Numbered from the stretch's first letter, positions 10,528-21,690 are shown. The stretch is DNA of 64,000 bases from Culex pipiens pallens (GCF_016801865.2 NC_068939.1:88076396-88140395); one strand, 5' to 3'. Translations and numbers: made by a program. The notes: generated by a model from the sequence alone, not told the origin.

Positions 10528-11076
10528 TTAGACATCCTGGCAAATTACTCCCAGTCTCAACCCACAGTTTGCGGCAACCCATGGTGCTCCGATAAGGTTC
10601 TGAACCGCTACACAGTTGGTGGTTCCAAATGGGTTGGTGGTTACGAATGCGTTATTCGGCTGTTCGGCTGCCCAGTTGAGATACCCGTTGGGATGCCAAA
10701 TGGGCCTGTTCGATGTAATCCACAGGTAGTTGTTTGGTCTGCCAAGATTCGTGGCCCCGATCCAGTATGAACTTCCGTAGGTATTTGACATCGCCAAAGC
10801 ATCCTGGACGTCGATGTTGTCTTTTTGGGAGGTGATCGTGGCCGGCTGCAGTCCGTAGCTTCTACACGTTTGCAGCGATCCACTGAAGTCTACCGACACG
10901 TAGCTTAGAACCACGTACTTGGATGAACCTAGGCGACTTTTTGGGGCGGGATCTTCCGGAATGGAGGATTGGTTTCCGTTGATGTTGGATCCACCCGGAA
11001 TGTCGTCGATTGCAGCTGAATCGCAAACAATCACAACCGTGAGCAGGAGAATCGCAGATGGAACTTTGGGAAACAT
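10528..11076 (-). CDS. secreted C-type lectin-like B (degenerate sugar site)
   Basis: A 182-residue single-exon protein with a signal peptide (about 1-21), a sequon at N35, and one lectin domain from about residue 52. The fold cysteines are kept (C71, C155, C171, C179), as are the WIGA and YLNW core strands. The ligand site is not kept: EPN is QPN (139-141), the acidic residue before the third cysteine is gone, and WND is WVA (166-168). Calcium-dependent sugar binding is therefore unlikely. B differs from C at about 11 of 182 positions and lies inverted relative to it. The reading frame and signal peptide are intact, so it looks selected for some other binding role rather than being a pseudogene. 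A poly(A) signal (AATAAA, minus strand) lies at 10476-10471. Confidence 0.92.
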   Translation of the reverse strand: MFPKVPSAILLLTVVIVCDSAAIDDIPGGSNINGNQSSIPEDPAPKSRLGSSKYVVLSYVSVDFSGSLQTCRSYGLQPATITSQKDNIDVQDALAMSNTYGSSYWIGATNLGRPNNYLWITSNRPIWHPNGYLNWAAEQPNNAFVTTNPFGTTNCVAVQNLIGAPWVAANCGLRLGVICQDV

Positions 11077-11240
11077 TTTGAGTCAACTGAGTTTCTTGCA
11101 TTTTGCAGTGGTTATTTATACCTTGAAAGTGGAACTGCAGTGATATCACGTGAATCTAACCTGACTTATCTTGACACTTATCTTGACACTTATCTTGACA
11201 CTTATCTTGACACTTATCTTGCAAACTATCTTACGATTAT
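11077..11240 (-). promoter_or_regulatory. promoter of lectin B with GATA-site array
   Basis: TATAAAT lies at 11120-11114. Initiator TCAGTT at 11090-11085 puts +1 at 11088, 12 nt before the ATG. A CACGTG E-box is at 11147-11152. Upstream is a 12-bp tandem repeat, AAGATAAGTGTC on the minus strand, giving five AGATAAG sites at 12-bp spacing (11165-11220) plus one AAGATAG (about 11225). In insects WGATAR sites bind GATA factors active in fat body and midgut; binding here is inference. Confidence 0.8.
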
Positions 11241-11339
11241 TACGTAAAATGGCTGAATGAAAGTAATCTTTGCAAAATAAGTGTACACCACAGTATTCCA
11301 GTTTTGACCAGAAATATCCGATCCGTGCAAATTCATTAA

Positions 11340-11715
11340 CCCCCCTCTACTGCCCAATTTTTTTTCGATTTTTTTTTATTTTTCCCGTGTTCAGGAGGTC
11401 ATTTTGAGCAACTTTTGCTCTACTAAAAAACTTTACTTCTCTTGTTTCATGTTTTTCTTGTTTTATTTTTAGTATTTTAATTTGCATATATCTTGTTTAG
11501 TTTATGTTTGTTTTTGGTAGCATTTGGCCTATTCTACCACCTAATATAATTATATTTTGCCAATCTATTTTTTTACGTTTTTACAGTTACTTTTTCAATT
11601 TATTGCTTGTTTTTCAGATTTTCAGCTATAGAATGACACCATCATCATTGAAATTGAAAAAAAATGCGTAGAGGCATGGTCTGGGACACTACAAAAATTA
11701 CTGCATACTTCTTTT
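11340..11715. repeat. dispersed repeat (TCTACTGCCC family), intact copy
   Basis: This matches 51055-51297 plus 53217-53270 (interrupted by a nest of elements) and 60440-60725. Landmarks are TTCTACCACCTAATATAATT and GGTCTGGGACAC. It shows the pre-insertion state of the interrupted copy. Confidence 0.8.
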
Positions 11716-11924
11716 TACTGAAAATAGATTTCTTAGACTTAGAAAATTTTCCACAATTTCAAGTCATTTCTGTAGGGGGTATATCAAAAATGTTTAAAAT
11801 CAAGTTTGAAATTTCCGGTTTTCAATGAAAGCATTCGCTTTGAGACATCATTTTAGTGCAAAATTAATTACTTTGTCAAAATTGGTCAAAATTTTCCCAT
11901 AGTTTCAGAGGAATTTGATAAAAC

Positions 11925-12146
11925 ACTGTAATACCAAAAGAATACCAATATGTGGTGTTCGACCATTGACAAATTCTGCAATTTTGCAATATCAAAACAA
12001 TACCTTAAATTGGTATGATACCACATTTTGCTCTTGCATAATCCTCAAGACAAATTTTAAAGGGTCCAGGAATACCAAAATTTGGTATTGATACCAGAGA
12101 AAGGTATTTTTACGCATTTCCCTTGTTATTTACCCATGCTCGGGCA
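11925..12146. repeat. AATACC/GGTATT repeat, copy 2
   Basis: It has the same palindrome AATACCAAAATTTGGTATT and the same end, TTATTTACCCATGCTCGGGC, as 5222-5535. It is non-coding. Confidence 0.7.
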
Positions 12147-12649
12147 GGCGCGCTTCCACATCTCTCCACGGGGCTTCATAGTAAACAAGCTGGCCCAAGC
12201 GTCAATAAGAAGGCTGCTGTCTGTTTTGTTAGCTAAAGAACTTGGGTCTAGCTCATTTCCCCGAATGACATTTCCCCGAATGCCATTTCCCCGAAAATCA
12301 TTTCCCCTAATTGGCCACATCCCCGAATACCACTTCCCCTAATCAGCCACATTCCCGAATGCCATTTCCCCGAATATCATTTCCCCTAATCGGCTATATC
12401 CCCGAATGCCATTTCCCCTAATCGGCCATTTCCCCGAATGCCATTTCCTCTAATCGGCCAGTTCCCCGAATGCCATTTCCCCGAAGTGACACTTACGCCA
12501 ATTGTCGTTTATTTAAATTTAAATTTTCCCGAATTTTCATATCCCCTAATCATCATTTTCGCTAAAGCCTTTTTCCATGAATAACAGATATTTTCTTTCT
12601 CAATTTTACCGAACAAACAGCATTTTCGGGAATGCTGTTGATTAAATGT

Positions 12650-12990
12650 TGTAAATTGGGTAGTAAAGCCCTTTGTCAATTTTTATGAACAACGGTAAGA
12701 AACATGATTAAAAACCATTTCTGATGACGTTTTTTTCATTTTTATGCAAAAAAAAAGTTATTGACAAGTCAACAATTTTTCTATGGATCCACTATGGTCC
12801 CCTTGGAACGAGCTGTCAAGTAGAAGTTTTTTCTGCCAAGAAGGGCCGTGAAGTGAATTATTAAAAATTGAATTAAAAATCCATTTTAAATCCTTTGCGG
12901 TCGTTCAAAGGGTCACTGTACTTAGAAAAATAAGCCATATCGTTGTGAACAATAATATCACAAATTTAAGCTTAATTTTAGGACCCAATC
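12650..12990. repeat. dispersed repeat, copy 2 (empty site for 2238-2399)
   Basis: This is co-linear with 1938-2440 minus the 162-bp MITE: here GAACAATAATATCACAAATT reads through with a single TA. Confidence 0.75.
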
Positions 12991-13411
12991 ACAGTCCAGA
13001 CTCGATTATCTGAAGCCTCGATTATCCGATGTTTCGATTATCCGAAGTTTGATTATCCGAAGGTTTGTATGGGACTTCGAATAATCGAATCACGAACAAA
13101 ATTTTTTTTTTCGTTTTTTCTTTTTCTTGTTTTAAACATCAAATTTGAATACTGCAACCCCATTTTAGTTAAATTTGAATAGTTGATTGCCTATTAAATA
13201 ATAAAATGCATTTTTTCAATATTTCAACACCGCCATATTGGCCTTGGATTTAAAAGTTCTAAATCACTTTAACGTAGTTTAGGGGACATACGCTCGACAA
13301 TAAAAAAATAGGCATCATAAAAAAAAATTTCGTGATTCGATTATCTGAAGTTTTGATTATCCGAAGTGAAATTTTTCCGAAGTCTTGGGATAATCAAGTC
13401 TGGACTGTACT
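12990..13411. mobile_element. TA-flanked palindromic MITE (CAGTCCAGACTCGATTATC)
   Basis: The left end CAGTCCAGACTCGATTATC is inverted at the right end as GATAATCAAGTCTGGACTG, with TA after the right end. Subterminal GATTATCCGAAG words are repeated. Other pieces lie at 6870-6943 and 46925-47021. The CAGT ends and TA target suggest a pogo-like family. Confidence 0.75.
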
Positions 13412-13937
13412 AGATTTTTTTTTATTCAATTAACATTTGTATTCAACCGCATAATTAGATGTAGTTTTTGAGAAATTTGCAAGGAAATTTGTCTTTTTTC
13501 GAATTTTGTTCAAGAACCCAAAAATCGAACAAATAGGTACATAAGGCTGGTACAAATTTTATTTAAAGTTTTTGTTGATTATACTTTTCACCAAATCCCA
13601 AACCAGCAATGTGAATAAAATGATAAGTCTGTACTACGAAAATCGCACGGTATGTTTTTTGAATCATAAAAAATAACAAAACTTCTATTGCATTATTATT
13701 ATCATGTCTATAAGAAAAAAGTATTTGTTTTGAGAATATATGTATAAAAAAAAGTCTGTAACAATATTCATTGTATTGGAATTTGTATTGAATCCCCCCT
13801 AAAATGCTACGTCTGTTCTGAATGAAGCCAAAAAGAAAGTTGATCATTCAAGGCCATTACGAACCTTTAAATATGTAGTTTGATGTGATAAAAATTGTCA
13901 TCATTTTTTTTTATTTTAAAATACTATTTCCCCGAAC

Positions 13938-14009
13938 GCGGTCAAGCGGAAATGCCCGGTGCCCAGGAGCGCGCGCGCTCCGGGGCACCGGGCATTTCCG
14001 CTTGACCGC
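13938..14009. repeat. 72-bp near-perfect GC-rich palindrome
   Basis: The arms GCGGTCAAGCGG...GGTGCCC mirror around the centre GGAGCGCGCGCGCTCC, with one mismatch (13965/13982). It is strikingly GC-rich for this region and lies inside the CCCCGAATG element. Confidence 0.9.
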
Positions 14010-14058
14010 CTTCGGGGAAATGGCATTCAGGGAAATGACTATTCAGGGATATGACTAA

Positions 14059-14457
14059 TCGGGTAAGTGACATTCGGGATTGTGGCCCATTCGGGAAAAT
14101 GGCATTCGGGGATGTGGACGATTAGGGGAAATGGGAAATTCGGGTAAATGGATTTCGGGGAAATGACTATTAGGGGAAGTGTCTTTTCGGGGAAGTGGCA
14201 TTCGGGGAAATGTCCCTTCGGTAATATGGGTTTCGGGGAAATGTCATAGATTCAAAGAACTTGAATCTATGACATTTCCCCGAAACCCATATTACCGAAG
14301 GGACATTTCCCCGAATGCCACTTCCCCGAAAAGACACTTCCCCTAATAGTCATTTCCCCGAATTCCATTTACCCGAATTTCCCATTTCCCCTAATCGTCC
14401 ACATCCCCGAATGCCATTTTCCCGAATGGGCCACAATCCCGAATGTCACTTACCCGA
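14059..14457. repeat. 399-bp hairpin of CCCCGAATG repeats
   Basis: Arms of 197 bp (14059-14255 and 14261-14457) are reverse complements with only one mismatch that I noticed, around a 5-nt spacer AGAAC. The arms consist of variants of the 15-bp repeat, so the hairpin inverts an existing array. Confidence 0.9.
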
Positions 14458-15570
14458 CTCCAACGAAGGCTGTCATTGGAATTGAAGTTATATAAGTTTG
14501 TTTCAAGTCAGTTTTAAAAAATTCCACTATATAACTTTGTTATAACAAACCGTTTCAACTGTCATTTCGATTACCGTACCATGGAGTAATATTGAAAATC
14601 GATTATGATTTTTTGTTTTCTCTATCATAAACTCTATAAGCTGATATTTTTTGTAGCTTTTACCAGCGAAATGTATACAAATTAATTGGTCAACAATCAA
14701 AACTATTGTAATCTTCAATAAATAAACATTATTAAAACTCTAAATTCCTCATGTACAAATTTACACCACCTTACAACACGCAATGTCAAGTTGAATATGT
14801 ATGTTGAGCATCAGTTATATAATCTATTCTCCGATAACATTTGTGTAACAAAGCGAGAAAACCTAAGGTTATTTATAGAATGGTTAGCCACACCCATTTT
14901 TCAGAAGATGCCGTCACATGACAATGTTAGATAAGCAGTGAAACAAACAGTGCAATATTGTTTTTATTCAACAAACTGTTTTCGAGTACAACCTTGCAGA
15001 TGAAGGAACAGCATCTTGGCATATCAGCACTTTGACGTTCAATTACAGCTAATAAAAAGTGTTTTCAAGTGAAATAAAGTGATAAATAACTCAATAGGAA
15101 GTGAGCTAGTAAGTTTCTATCAAAAGTGTTCCAAGATAAATTGTTTTAATAGTGAAAGCAAATTGCTTACCCTCCCAATCATATGAAAATATTCCCTATG
15201 TTGAGTGTAAAAGTTGGAAACGAGTGAAGTTGACTGTGTTTTAACACTTGTGTGGCACACATCTCAAGAGTTACATAAGTCAGTTATACAAGTTGTGAAA
15301 CAAACTGTTATTTAACTAACGTTTACATTTATTCTCGTATGTTGATCCAAAACAGCTGTCTAACTATTATTCAACAGTCGACAAGTTATGAGTGCTACTT
15401 GGGTATTTACCCATTCTCGGGTAAAGGTACTCTGGACTCAACTATCCTTTAGAAATTGAACCAGAATAGCCGCGATGGCAAATCATAATTATAAAATTTG
15501 AACTAATAAATCTTATGCAAACCAATTAGGTTTATCCAACTTGGTCCAATTTCCCGACACATGCATTGTG
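14458..15570. other. gene-free AT-rich tract
   Basis: No ORF above background is present. A remnant of the AATACC repeat end (TATTTACCCATTCTCGGGTA) lies near 15400. From about 15570 the sequence becomes the conserved distal promoter of lectin C. Confidence 0.5.
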
Positions 15571-15787
15571 TATAAATGTAGGTCAGATATTCCTGGTAAT
15601 AACTGGAATACCACTTAGATCGTATTAGTGCAGTTTCATTCAGATGACCATTTTACGTAATAATCGTAAGATAGTTTGCAAGATAAGTGTCAAGATAAGT
15701 CAGGTAAGATTCACGTGGTATCTCTGCAGTTCCACTTTCAAGGTATAAATAACCACTGCAAAATGCAAGAAACTCAGTTGACTCAAA
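15571..15787 (+). promoter_or_regulatory. promoter of lectin C
   Basis: TATAAAT is at 15744-15750. Initiator TCAGTT at 15774-15779 puts +1 at 15776, 32 bp from TATA and 12 nt before the ATG. An E-box CACGTG is at 15712. Two AGATAAG sites (15681, 15693) and one AAGATAG (15668) represent the unexpanded form of the array in B. Homology with A and B extends to about 15580. Confidence 0.8.
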
Positions 15788-16336
15788 ATGTTTCCCAAAG
15801 TTCCACTTGCAATTCTCCTGCTCACGGTCGTGATTGTTTGCGATTCAGCTGCAATCGACGACATTCCGGGTGGATCCAACATCAACGGAAACCAATCCTC
15901 CATTCCGGAAGATGCCGCCCCAAAAAGTCGCCTAGGTTCATCCAAGTACGTGGTTCTAAGCTATGTGTCGGTAGACTTCAGTGGATCGCTGCAAACGTGT
16001 AGAAGCTACGGACTGCAGCCGGCCACGATCACCTCCCAAAAAGACAACATCGACGTCCAGGATGCACTGGCGATGTCAAGTACCTACGGAAGTTCATACT
16101 GGATCGGGGCCACGAATCTTGGCAGACCAAACAACTACCTGTGGATTACATCGAACAGGCCCATTTGGTATCCCAACGGGTATCTTAACTGGGCAGTTGG
16201 ACAGCCGAATAACGCATTTGTAACCACCAACCCATTTGGAACCACCAACTGTGTAGCGGTTCAGAACCTTATCGGAGCACCATGGATTGCCACAAACTGT
16301 GCATTTAGAATGGGAGTAATTTGCCAGGATGTCTAG
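15788..16336 (+). CDS. secreted C-type lectin-like C (degenerate sugar site)
   Basis: A 182-residue single-exon paralogue of B, about 94 percent identical and in opposite orientation. It has a signal peptide (about 1-21), sequon N35, and fold cysteines C71, C155, C171 and C179. QPN at 139-141 and WIA at 166-168 replace the EPN and WND motifs, as in B, so the ligand-site loss predates the duplication. An Asn/Thr-rich loop (about 141-154) is longer than in A. AATAAA lies at 16354, 18 bp after the TAG. The intact frame after duplication argues for function, perhaps binding a non-carbohydrate or calcium-independent ligand; that is inference. Confidence 0.92.
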   Translation: MFPKVPLAILLLTVVIVCDSAAIDDIPGGSNINGNQSSIPEDAAPKSRLGSSKYVVLSYVSVDFSGSLQTCRSYGLQPATITSQKDNIDVQDALAMSSTYGSSYWIGATNLGRPNNYLWITSNRPIWYPNGYLNWAVGQPNNAFVTTNPFGTTNCVAVQNLIGAPWIATNCAFRMGVICQDV

Positions 16337-16694
16337 CTTGCTGCTTGATGATGAATAAAGGCTGCAGTTCAGATTTGTTAAAACTTGTAATGCTATCAGC
16401 AAGATATTTAGTAAAAGAATAAAAAAATGAAGCAAAAGAAAACAAGTCGTTTGCATACTCGGCTCATTAAGCTGATTCATAGGCTCTGGAATTCGTTTTC
16501 AGAACAAGTAAAGTATTTGTTTTCAAATCTGAGCAATTCTCTGCGATTTCAGCCTGCGGTTATTTTTGCATTTTTTTTTGTCTGTCCTCAACTTTGTGGG
16601 TACCTTCTTTGGTACCTTCCCTGTGATTAAAGAAGAAATTTTCAGTCATCGGTTCGTCCATACAGTTCTCCATACAAATTTGACAGCTGTCCAT

Positions 16695-17131
16695 TAGGGT
16701 GCCCAGAAAAAATGACCCCCTGCTCCAAAAGCGGAAAACAGTTTTTTAGGTTATTTTAAGCATCTGTGTAAATTTTGAGCGAATTTGGTTAGGATTAACC
16801 CATTGATACTCGAGCCTAAAGTTGGCAAAAAAAAAACGTTTTTCATACAAAAATGACTTTTTTACATCGCTACCAACTTTTCAGGATCGAATTTTACAGC
16901 TTTGGCATGTTCTACAAAGTTGTAGAGCATTAAATTTCCAATAAGAATCCCACTTGGGTTTTTCATACATTTTTTCGATTTTTCCCATACAAACTTCACT
17001 TTCGAGAATCAATGGGTAAATGTTGACCGATTATGCTCATATTTGGTCCAGAGTCCTAAAATAGCTAAAGGAACAATATTCAGCTTGTGGAGCGAGGTTT
17101 TGAGAAAAAGTCCCATATTCTGTGCACCTTA
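16695..17131. mobile_element. 437-bp element with 8-bp target duplication
   Basis: The ends TAGGGTGCCCAGAA and TTCTGTGCACCTTA are imperfect inverted repeats, flanked on both sides by CTGTCCAT (16687-16694 and 17132-17139). An 8-bp duplication is typical of hAT and P elements. It interrupts a copy of the CATACAAATTTGGCAGCTGTCC foldback family. It is non-coding. Confidence 0.8.
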
Positions 17132-17954
17132 CTGTCCATACAAAAATGGCAGCTAAATATTTGAAAATCTGTATCTCACAAAGACATTTTTTGATTGATT
17201 TAATGTCTTCAGTAATGTTTTAAGTATTTGCAAGAACACGCTTTTTATTTATTTTTTTCAATGTAGACAAACAGCCGTCATTAATGTCGGTAATTGTCGG
17301 TAATGGATAAAACTTTCATCCCCCTTCTATCCCAAAAAAATAAATATAGAGGACAGTTTTTCAGCAGAGGGTAACCAAATGATGCGACCACCGTTTTGCA
17401 GAACAAAAATCCTCAAAATGACACTAAAAATCAAGATTTTTTTTCGCAAAAAAAAAGGATTTGTACTGCGATTCATTCCAACAAACATTGTATTAACAAT
17501 TGATTTTGCGAGCTTTCCCGAACTATTTTCTAACCCTTTAAAATGCAAACTGCAATTCATTATCCCACTATCAGCTGACCCACCGCTTGACCCTTACGTC
17601 AAATCACGACTTTTCCCCCATAACGCTCCCATCACGACTTCAACCCACTGTGCTACACAAACTGATTTTGTTTCAAAATGTAGCAAAACGACTCGGACCA
17701 TCTTCATCCGTCAATCCGTCTCTAAGGCCCCGCACGCGTCAATTGTGGACGAGCGAAAAATCTCACGAAAAGATTCGCAGCGGTAAAAAACGATCAACTT
17801 GGGAGCATTTTGAGCCAATAAATTAATAAAAAGTTAACAAAAAGCTTTTTTTGGATATGCTCAATGGCGCATTTGATCGTGATCGGCATCGTATTCATTC
17901 ATTCATGTGGTACAGTGAGGTTTCGAAGTGTACTGATAAATTACTACTTAGTAT
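17132..17954. other. gene-free tract with repeat remnants
   Basis: Pieces resembling the 469-bp TA element (GTCGGTAATTGTCGGTAA near 17290, ATGCGACCACCG near 17380) and the foldback family are recognisable but decayed. No credible gene is seen. Confidence 0.45.
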
Positions 17955-18666
17955 TTAAGGGGTTACATACATGTAAAAAATCACAAAATTTCAAATTTCA
18001 GAATATTCACTAGTTTACTAATAAGACGATTTTCAATCACTCCTGAAAGTTTCATGAAGATATTTCGTGACTGAACTGAGTAAGAAACGATTCAAGTTCA
18101 CATTTTTGCCATGCGCAAAGCGAACTGTCAAACTTTGTGAACGTTTTTCTCTAAACACCAAGTTGATTTACGGGTGCCACGATATCTCGAGATGGGATGG
18201 ACCAAATTGGCTGAAATTTGGGGTGAAGACTCCCAAGACATATCCCGTGTGCATGACGAAGTCCGATTTTGAAATTTTGCTTTTTTAAAAAATACAAAAA
18301 TCAAAAACTGAAATTTTTTTATATGAAAAACATAAAAATATTTTTATCTTTTTTTTAAACAAACTTTTTGAAAATCGGCCTTCGTCATGCACACAGGACT
18401 GGTTTAATGAGTCTTCACCAAAATTTTGAGCAGATTTGGTCAAAGCAGTGTTGAGATATCGTGGCACCCGTTTTTTGAAACTGCTAGCTTAAAATAGCTA
18501 TATCTCGGCAATGGTACATTGGTACATCCAAATGTCTTCAAATAAATTTTGTTAATAGATGAAAATGTATATTTAAATGCCATGCAAAAAGATTTAAAAA
18601 AGTTTGAATGTGTACTCATACCAACCTCTGACATTTTTGACAATTTACATGTATGTAACCCCTTAA
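17955..18666. mobile_element. TTAA-flanked foldback, 712 bp
   Basis: TTAA (17955-17958) is followed by GGGGTTACATACATGTAAA, and the right end TTTACATGTATGTAACCCC is followed by TTAA (18663-18666). Internal arms mirror through GGGTGCCACGATATCTCGA. TTAA duplication is the mark of piggyBac-type transposition. No transposase is present. Confidence 0.88.
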
Positions 18667-19415
18667 ATCGTTGTATTTTTAATGTTTCTGTGCTTGTAAT
18701 TTAACTGCAACTGGAAATTGTAAATGTTTGATTAAAACAATTTAAATTTTTAAAATCATTTTTTTTTCTAGGTTCAACAATTACATCAAAAAAGATTCCT
18801 CACTGTACACGACTACACACACCATGGCGGTATCTGTGGTAAACCTCATTTAGCGTGCAAATTTGACGTATATGCATTAGGCTGAAAAACGATGAACAAC
18901 AAAAAACCCCGAGCGCCACGCATTTAAAGGCAATTTGGCCCCGCGCACTGTTCGGGAGTCATTAGTAAAATTGCATTTTACTGCTTCCCCTGGCTAATAA
19001 AATAACGAAACCATATGAGGTATGTGCACGCACACAAATACATACACCCATACAAGTATGAAAACATACATTGAAACCATCATAAATTGAGTTGGCTGTT
19101 TGACTGGGTGGAATATAATTTATGATGGATTTTACCACATTTTGACTGTGACCGAGAGCTTCCGACGACCCGGAACGGTTTTTTTGTGAGGGGTCTGTTG
19201 GAACCTTGTGTGGGTGTGTTAGAAGTATACACTCTAAATAGAAGTAGCTCGTATTTTGATGATTATTTTTTATCAATGAATATAAAGGCAATCTTACTAG
19301 AAGCTAATTAAGGGTCATAAACAAACCATGTGAACTTTTTAAGGGAAGGAACATAATTGACTTGTAGTTTCAATTTTTTTTTAATTCATTGGGTTTATTC
19401 AAACGTTTCATTTTT
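18667..19415. other. gene-free tract
   Basis: Mostly single-copy-looking AT-rich sequence with no supported gene, RNA or element boundary. Confidence 0.45.
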
Positions 19416-20682
19416 TTAAGAGCGAGTTTTTCACCAATGTGTAACAGGTCGTATCGAGGTGTTCCGAATTGGATGAAACTTTCAGCGTTTGTTTGTCTAT
19501 GCATGAGATGAACTCATGCCAAATATGAGCCCTCTACGACAAAGGGAAGTGGGGTAAAACGGGCTTTGAAGTTTGAGGTCGAAAAAACATAAAAAAAATC
19601 TTAAAATTGCTCGCATTTCCGTATAACTTCATCAATTCCAACTCTCTTAGATGCATTCGAAAGATATTTGAGCCATAGATATCCAAGATAGGTAATTTCA
19701 TAGACTAAAAGCCTATGGTATTAACTTTTTGGCCAATCGCAGTTTTTCTCATAGTTTTTTTATTTTTCTATAACAAACAATTTACAACGTTAGTTTTTCC
19801 CCTGTAGGCCAAGAAGACGGCACTTTTTGGTCTCAATTTTGTCATATTCGGTATCCTCGGACAATTTCACGTAAATTAGAAGTATTGGAGTTGTATATTT
19901 GATTGGAAAAATTGCCTTTAAGAATGAATTAAAATATTTTTTAACAATTTGTTGGAATAGGGGTTAAACAGGTTTTCGCCTACTTGATACAGCATTTGAC
20001 GTATTGATCATAGTGTAAATAAAATATATTTCTTTTTTCAAAAATGTTTTATTTAATTATTTTTTAAATCGAAATTACAACTCCAATACTTCTAACTTAC
20101 GTGAAATTGTCCGAGGATTCCGAATATGACAAAATTGAGACAAAAAAGTGCCGTCTTCTTGGCCTACAGGGGAAAAACTAACGTTGTAAATTGTTTGTTA
20201 TAGAAAAATTTAAAAACTATAAGAAAAACTGCGATTGGCCAAAAAGTTAATACCATAGACTTATAGTGCATGAAAGTACCAATCTTTTGACCTATAGGAA
20301 TATGGGTGTTGGAGGCTGTTGGAAAAAGATATTAAGGATTTAAAAAAATCCATTTTTGACAGTAATTTCCAAAAGCTAAGAGAAAAAGTCAAACCAATCC
20401 TGGATGTCTACGGCTCATTGTGAAGTGATTCAAAAGACCTTTCGAAAGCATCTAAGAGAGTTGGAATTGATGAAGTTTTACGGATATGCGAGCAATTTTA
20501 AGAATTTTAATGTTTTTTTCGGGCCCGTTTTACCCCATTTTCCTCTGTCGTAGAGGGCTCATATTTGGCATGAGTTCATCTCATGTATAGACAAACAAAC
20601 GCAAAAAGTTTCATCCAAATCGGAGCACCTCGATACGATCTTTAGAACAAACCGAGCAATATTTACAAATACTGCCTCTTAA
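19416..20682. mobile_element. TTAA-flanked foldback, 1267 bp, copy 1
   Basis: TTAAGAGCGAG at the left and CTCTTAA at the right enclose two mirror arms with GATGAACTCATGCCAAATAT and AAGAAGACGGCAC landmarks. The same element is inserted at 51558-52967. The two terminal segments differ (GTTTTTCACCAATGTG versus CAGTATTTGTAAATATT), so only the inner parts are palindromic. Confidence 0.88.
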
Positions 20683-20689
20683 ATTGTAA

Positions 20690-21690
20690 TTTTTGTATTT
20701 TTTAATCCAGCTGAAACTTTTTTGGTGCCTGTGGTATGCTCAAAGAAGCCATTTTGCAACATTAGTTTGTCCATATAATGTTTCCATACAAATTTGGTAG
20801 CTGTTCATAAAAAATTACATAAAAAAATTAAAAAATCTGTATATTTTGAAGGATATTTTGATTTCACGTAAGTTTCATAGTTTAACATTGAAAATCGGAT
20901 CATTAGTTGCTGAGATAACGACAAATATTAGAAAATGGTGTGTTGTTTGGGTGAGACTTGGAAAACATCAGTTTTCCTTGTTTTTAAACATTTGCATGGC
21001 AATATCTCCGCAACTAAGGGTCATATCAACAAAGTTCAAAAACAACAAAGTTCAAAAAAGCAAAATATAGAGAATTTTCTCAGCTTTTAAATATTTTTTT
21101 TTAAAAAGTGGACAAACATGGGCACTTATTTAAAAAAATTATAACTGTGACTGTTTTCAAAAAGGTTACTTAAAAATAGCTTTAATTTGAAAACGGTGCA
21201 CTTTATTAAAATTGCACTCAAGTACTCTTTGAAATTTGATTTTACATTGAAAAATAAAGTTGAAACATTTTTGCGGCCAAGATTTCGATTTTTTTAAATA
21301 ATCCGAATTGATTCAAAAATTCATAACTCGGTTAAAGATTTCATGTACATCCTGGAAATTTCTGAAAAGTTATCATTTAATGTCCTCTATAACATATAAA
21401 AAATGAAAAAAATATATTGTTTTTTTTCAAATCAAGTTTTACTGAAAAAAAGTTAAATTAAAAATCACTAAAAAAAATTTACCGTCTATCATCAGTGTAG
21501 TCCTCATCCATAACTACAACTTTGCCGAAGACACCAAATCGATCATAAAATTCCTTCAAAAGATACAGATTTTTGAATTTTCACACATCATTTTTGTATG
21601 GACAGCTGCCAAATTTGTATGGAAAATACAAAAATCAAAATTAAAAAAATAAGACCGAGATCTTAGAGAATTGCTCAGCTTTGATTATGG
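20690..21690. mobile_element. foldback family R, copy 1
   Basis: Mirror arms carry TTTTGGTGCC, CCATACAAATTTGGTAGCTG and its inverse, and CAACTTTGCCGAAGACACC. The right end reads AGAGAATTGCTC. The left arm is truncated where it meets the previous TTAA element. Other copies lie at 25316-27430, 31165-32475 and 38705-40030. Confidence 0.8.

Larger units (their letters stand above)
12240..14457. mobile_element. large element with inverted arrays of 15-bp CCCCGAATG repeats
   Basis: At 12245-12510 the sequence is a run of variants of CATTTCCCCGAATGC at about 15-bp spacing. The same repeats return in inverted orientation at 14010-14255 and again in the first orientation at 14261-14457. Between the outer arrays lie a dispersed repeat (12650-12990), a GATTATCCGAAG-type MITE (12990-13411) and non-coding sequence. 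No transposase ORF is present. Several insertions and rearrangements are probably combined here. Confidence 0.65.

Noticed and set aside
12240..14457. CRISPR-like spaced repeat array
   Set aside because: The 15-bp repeats vary, spacers are absent or only a few bases, and the genome context is animal.
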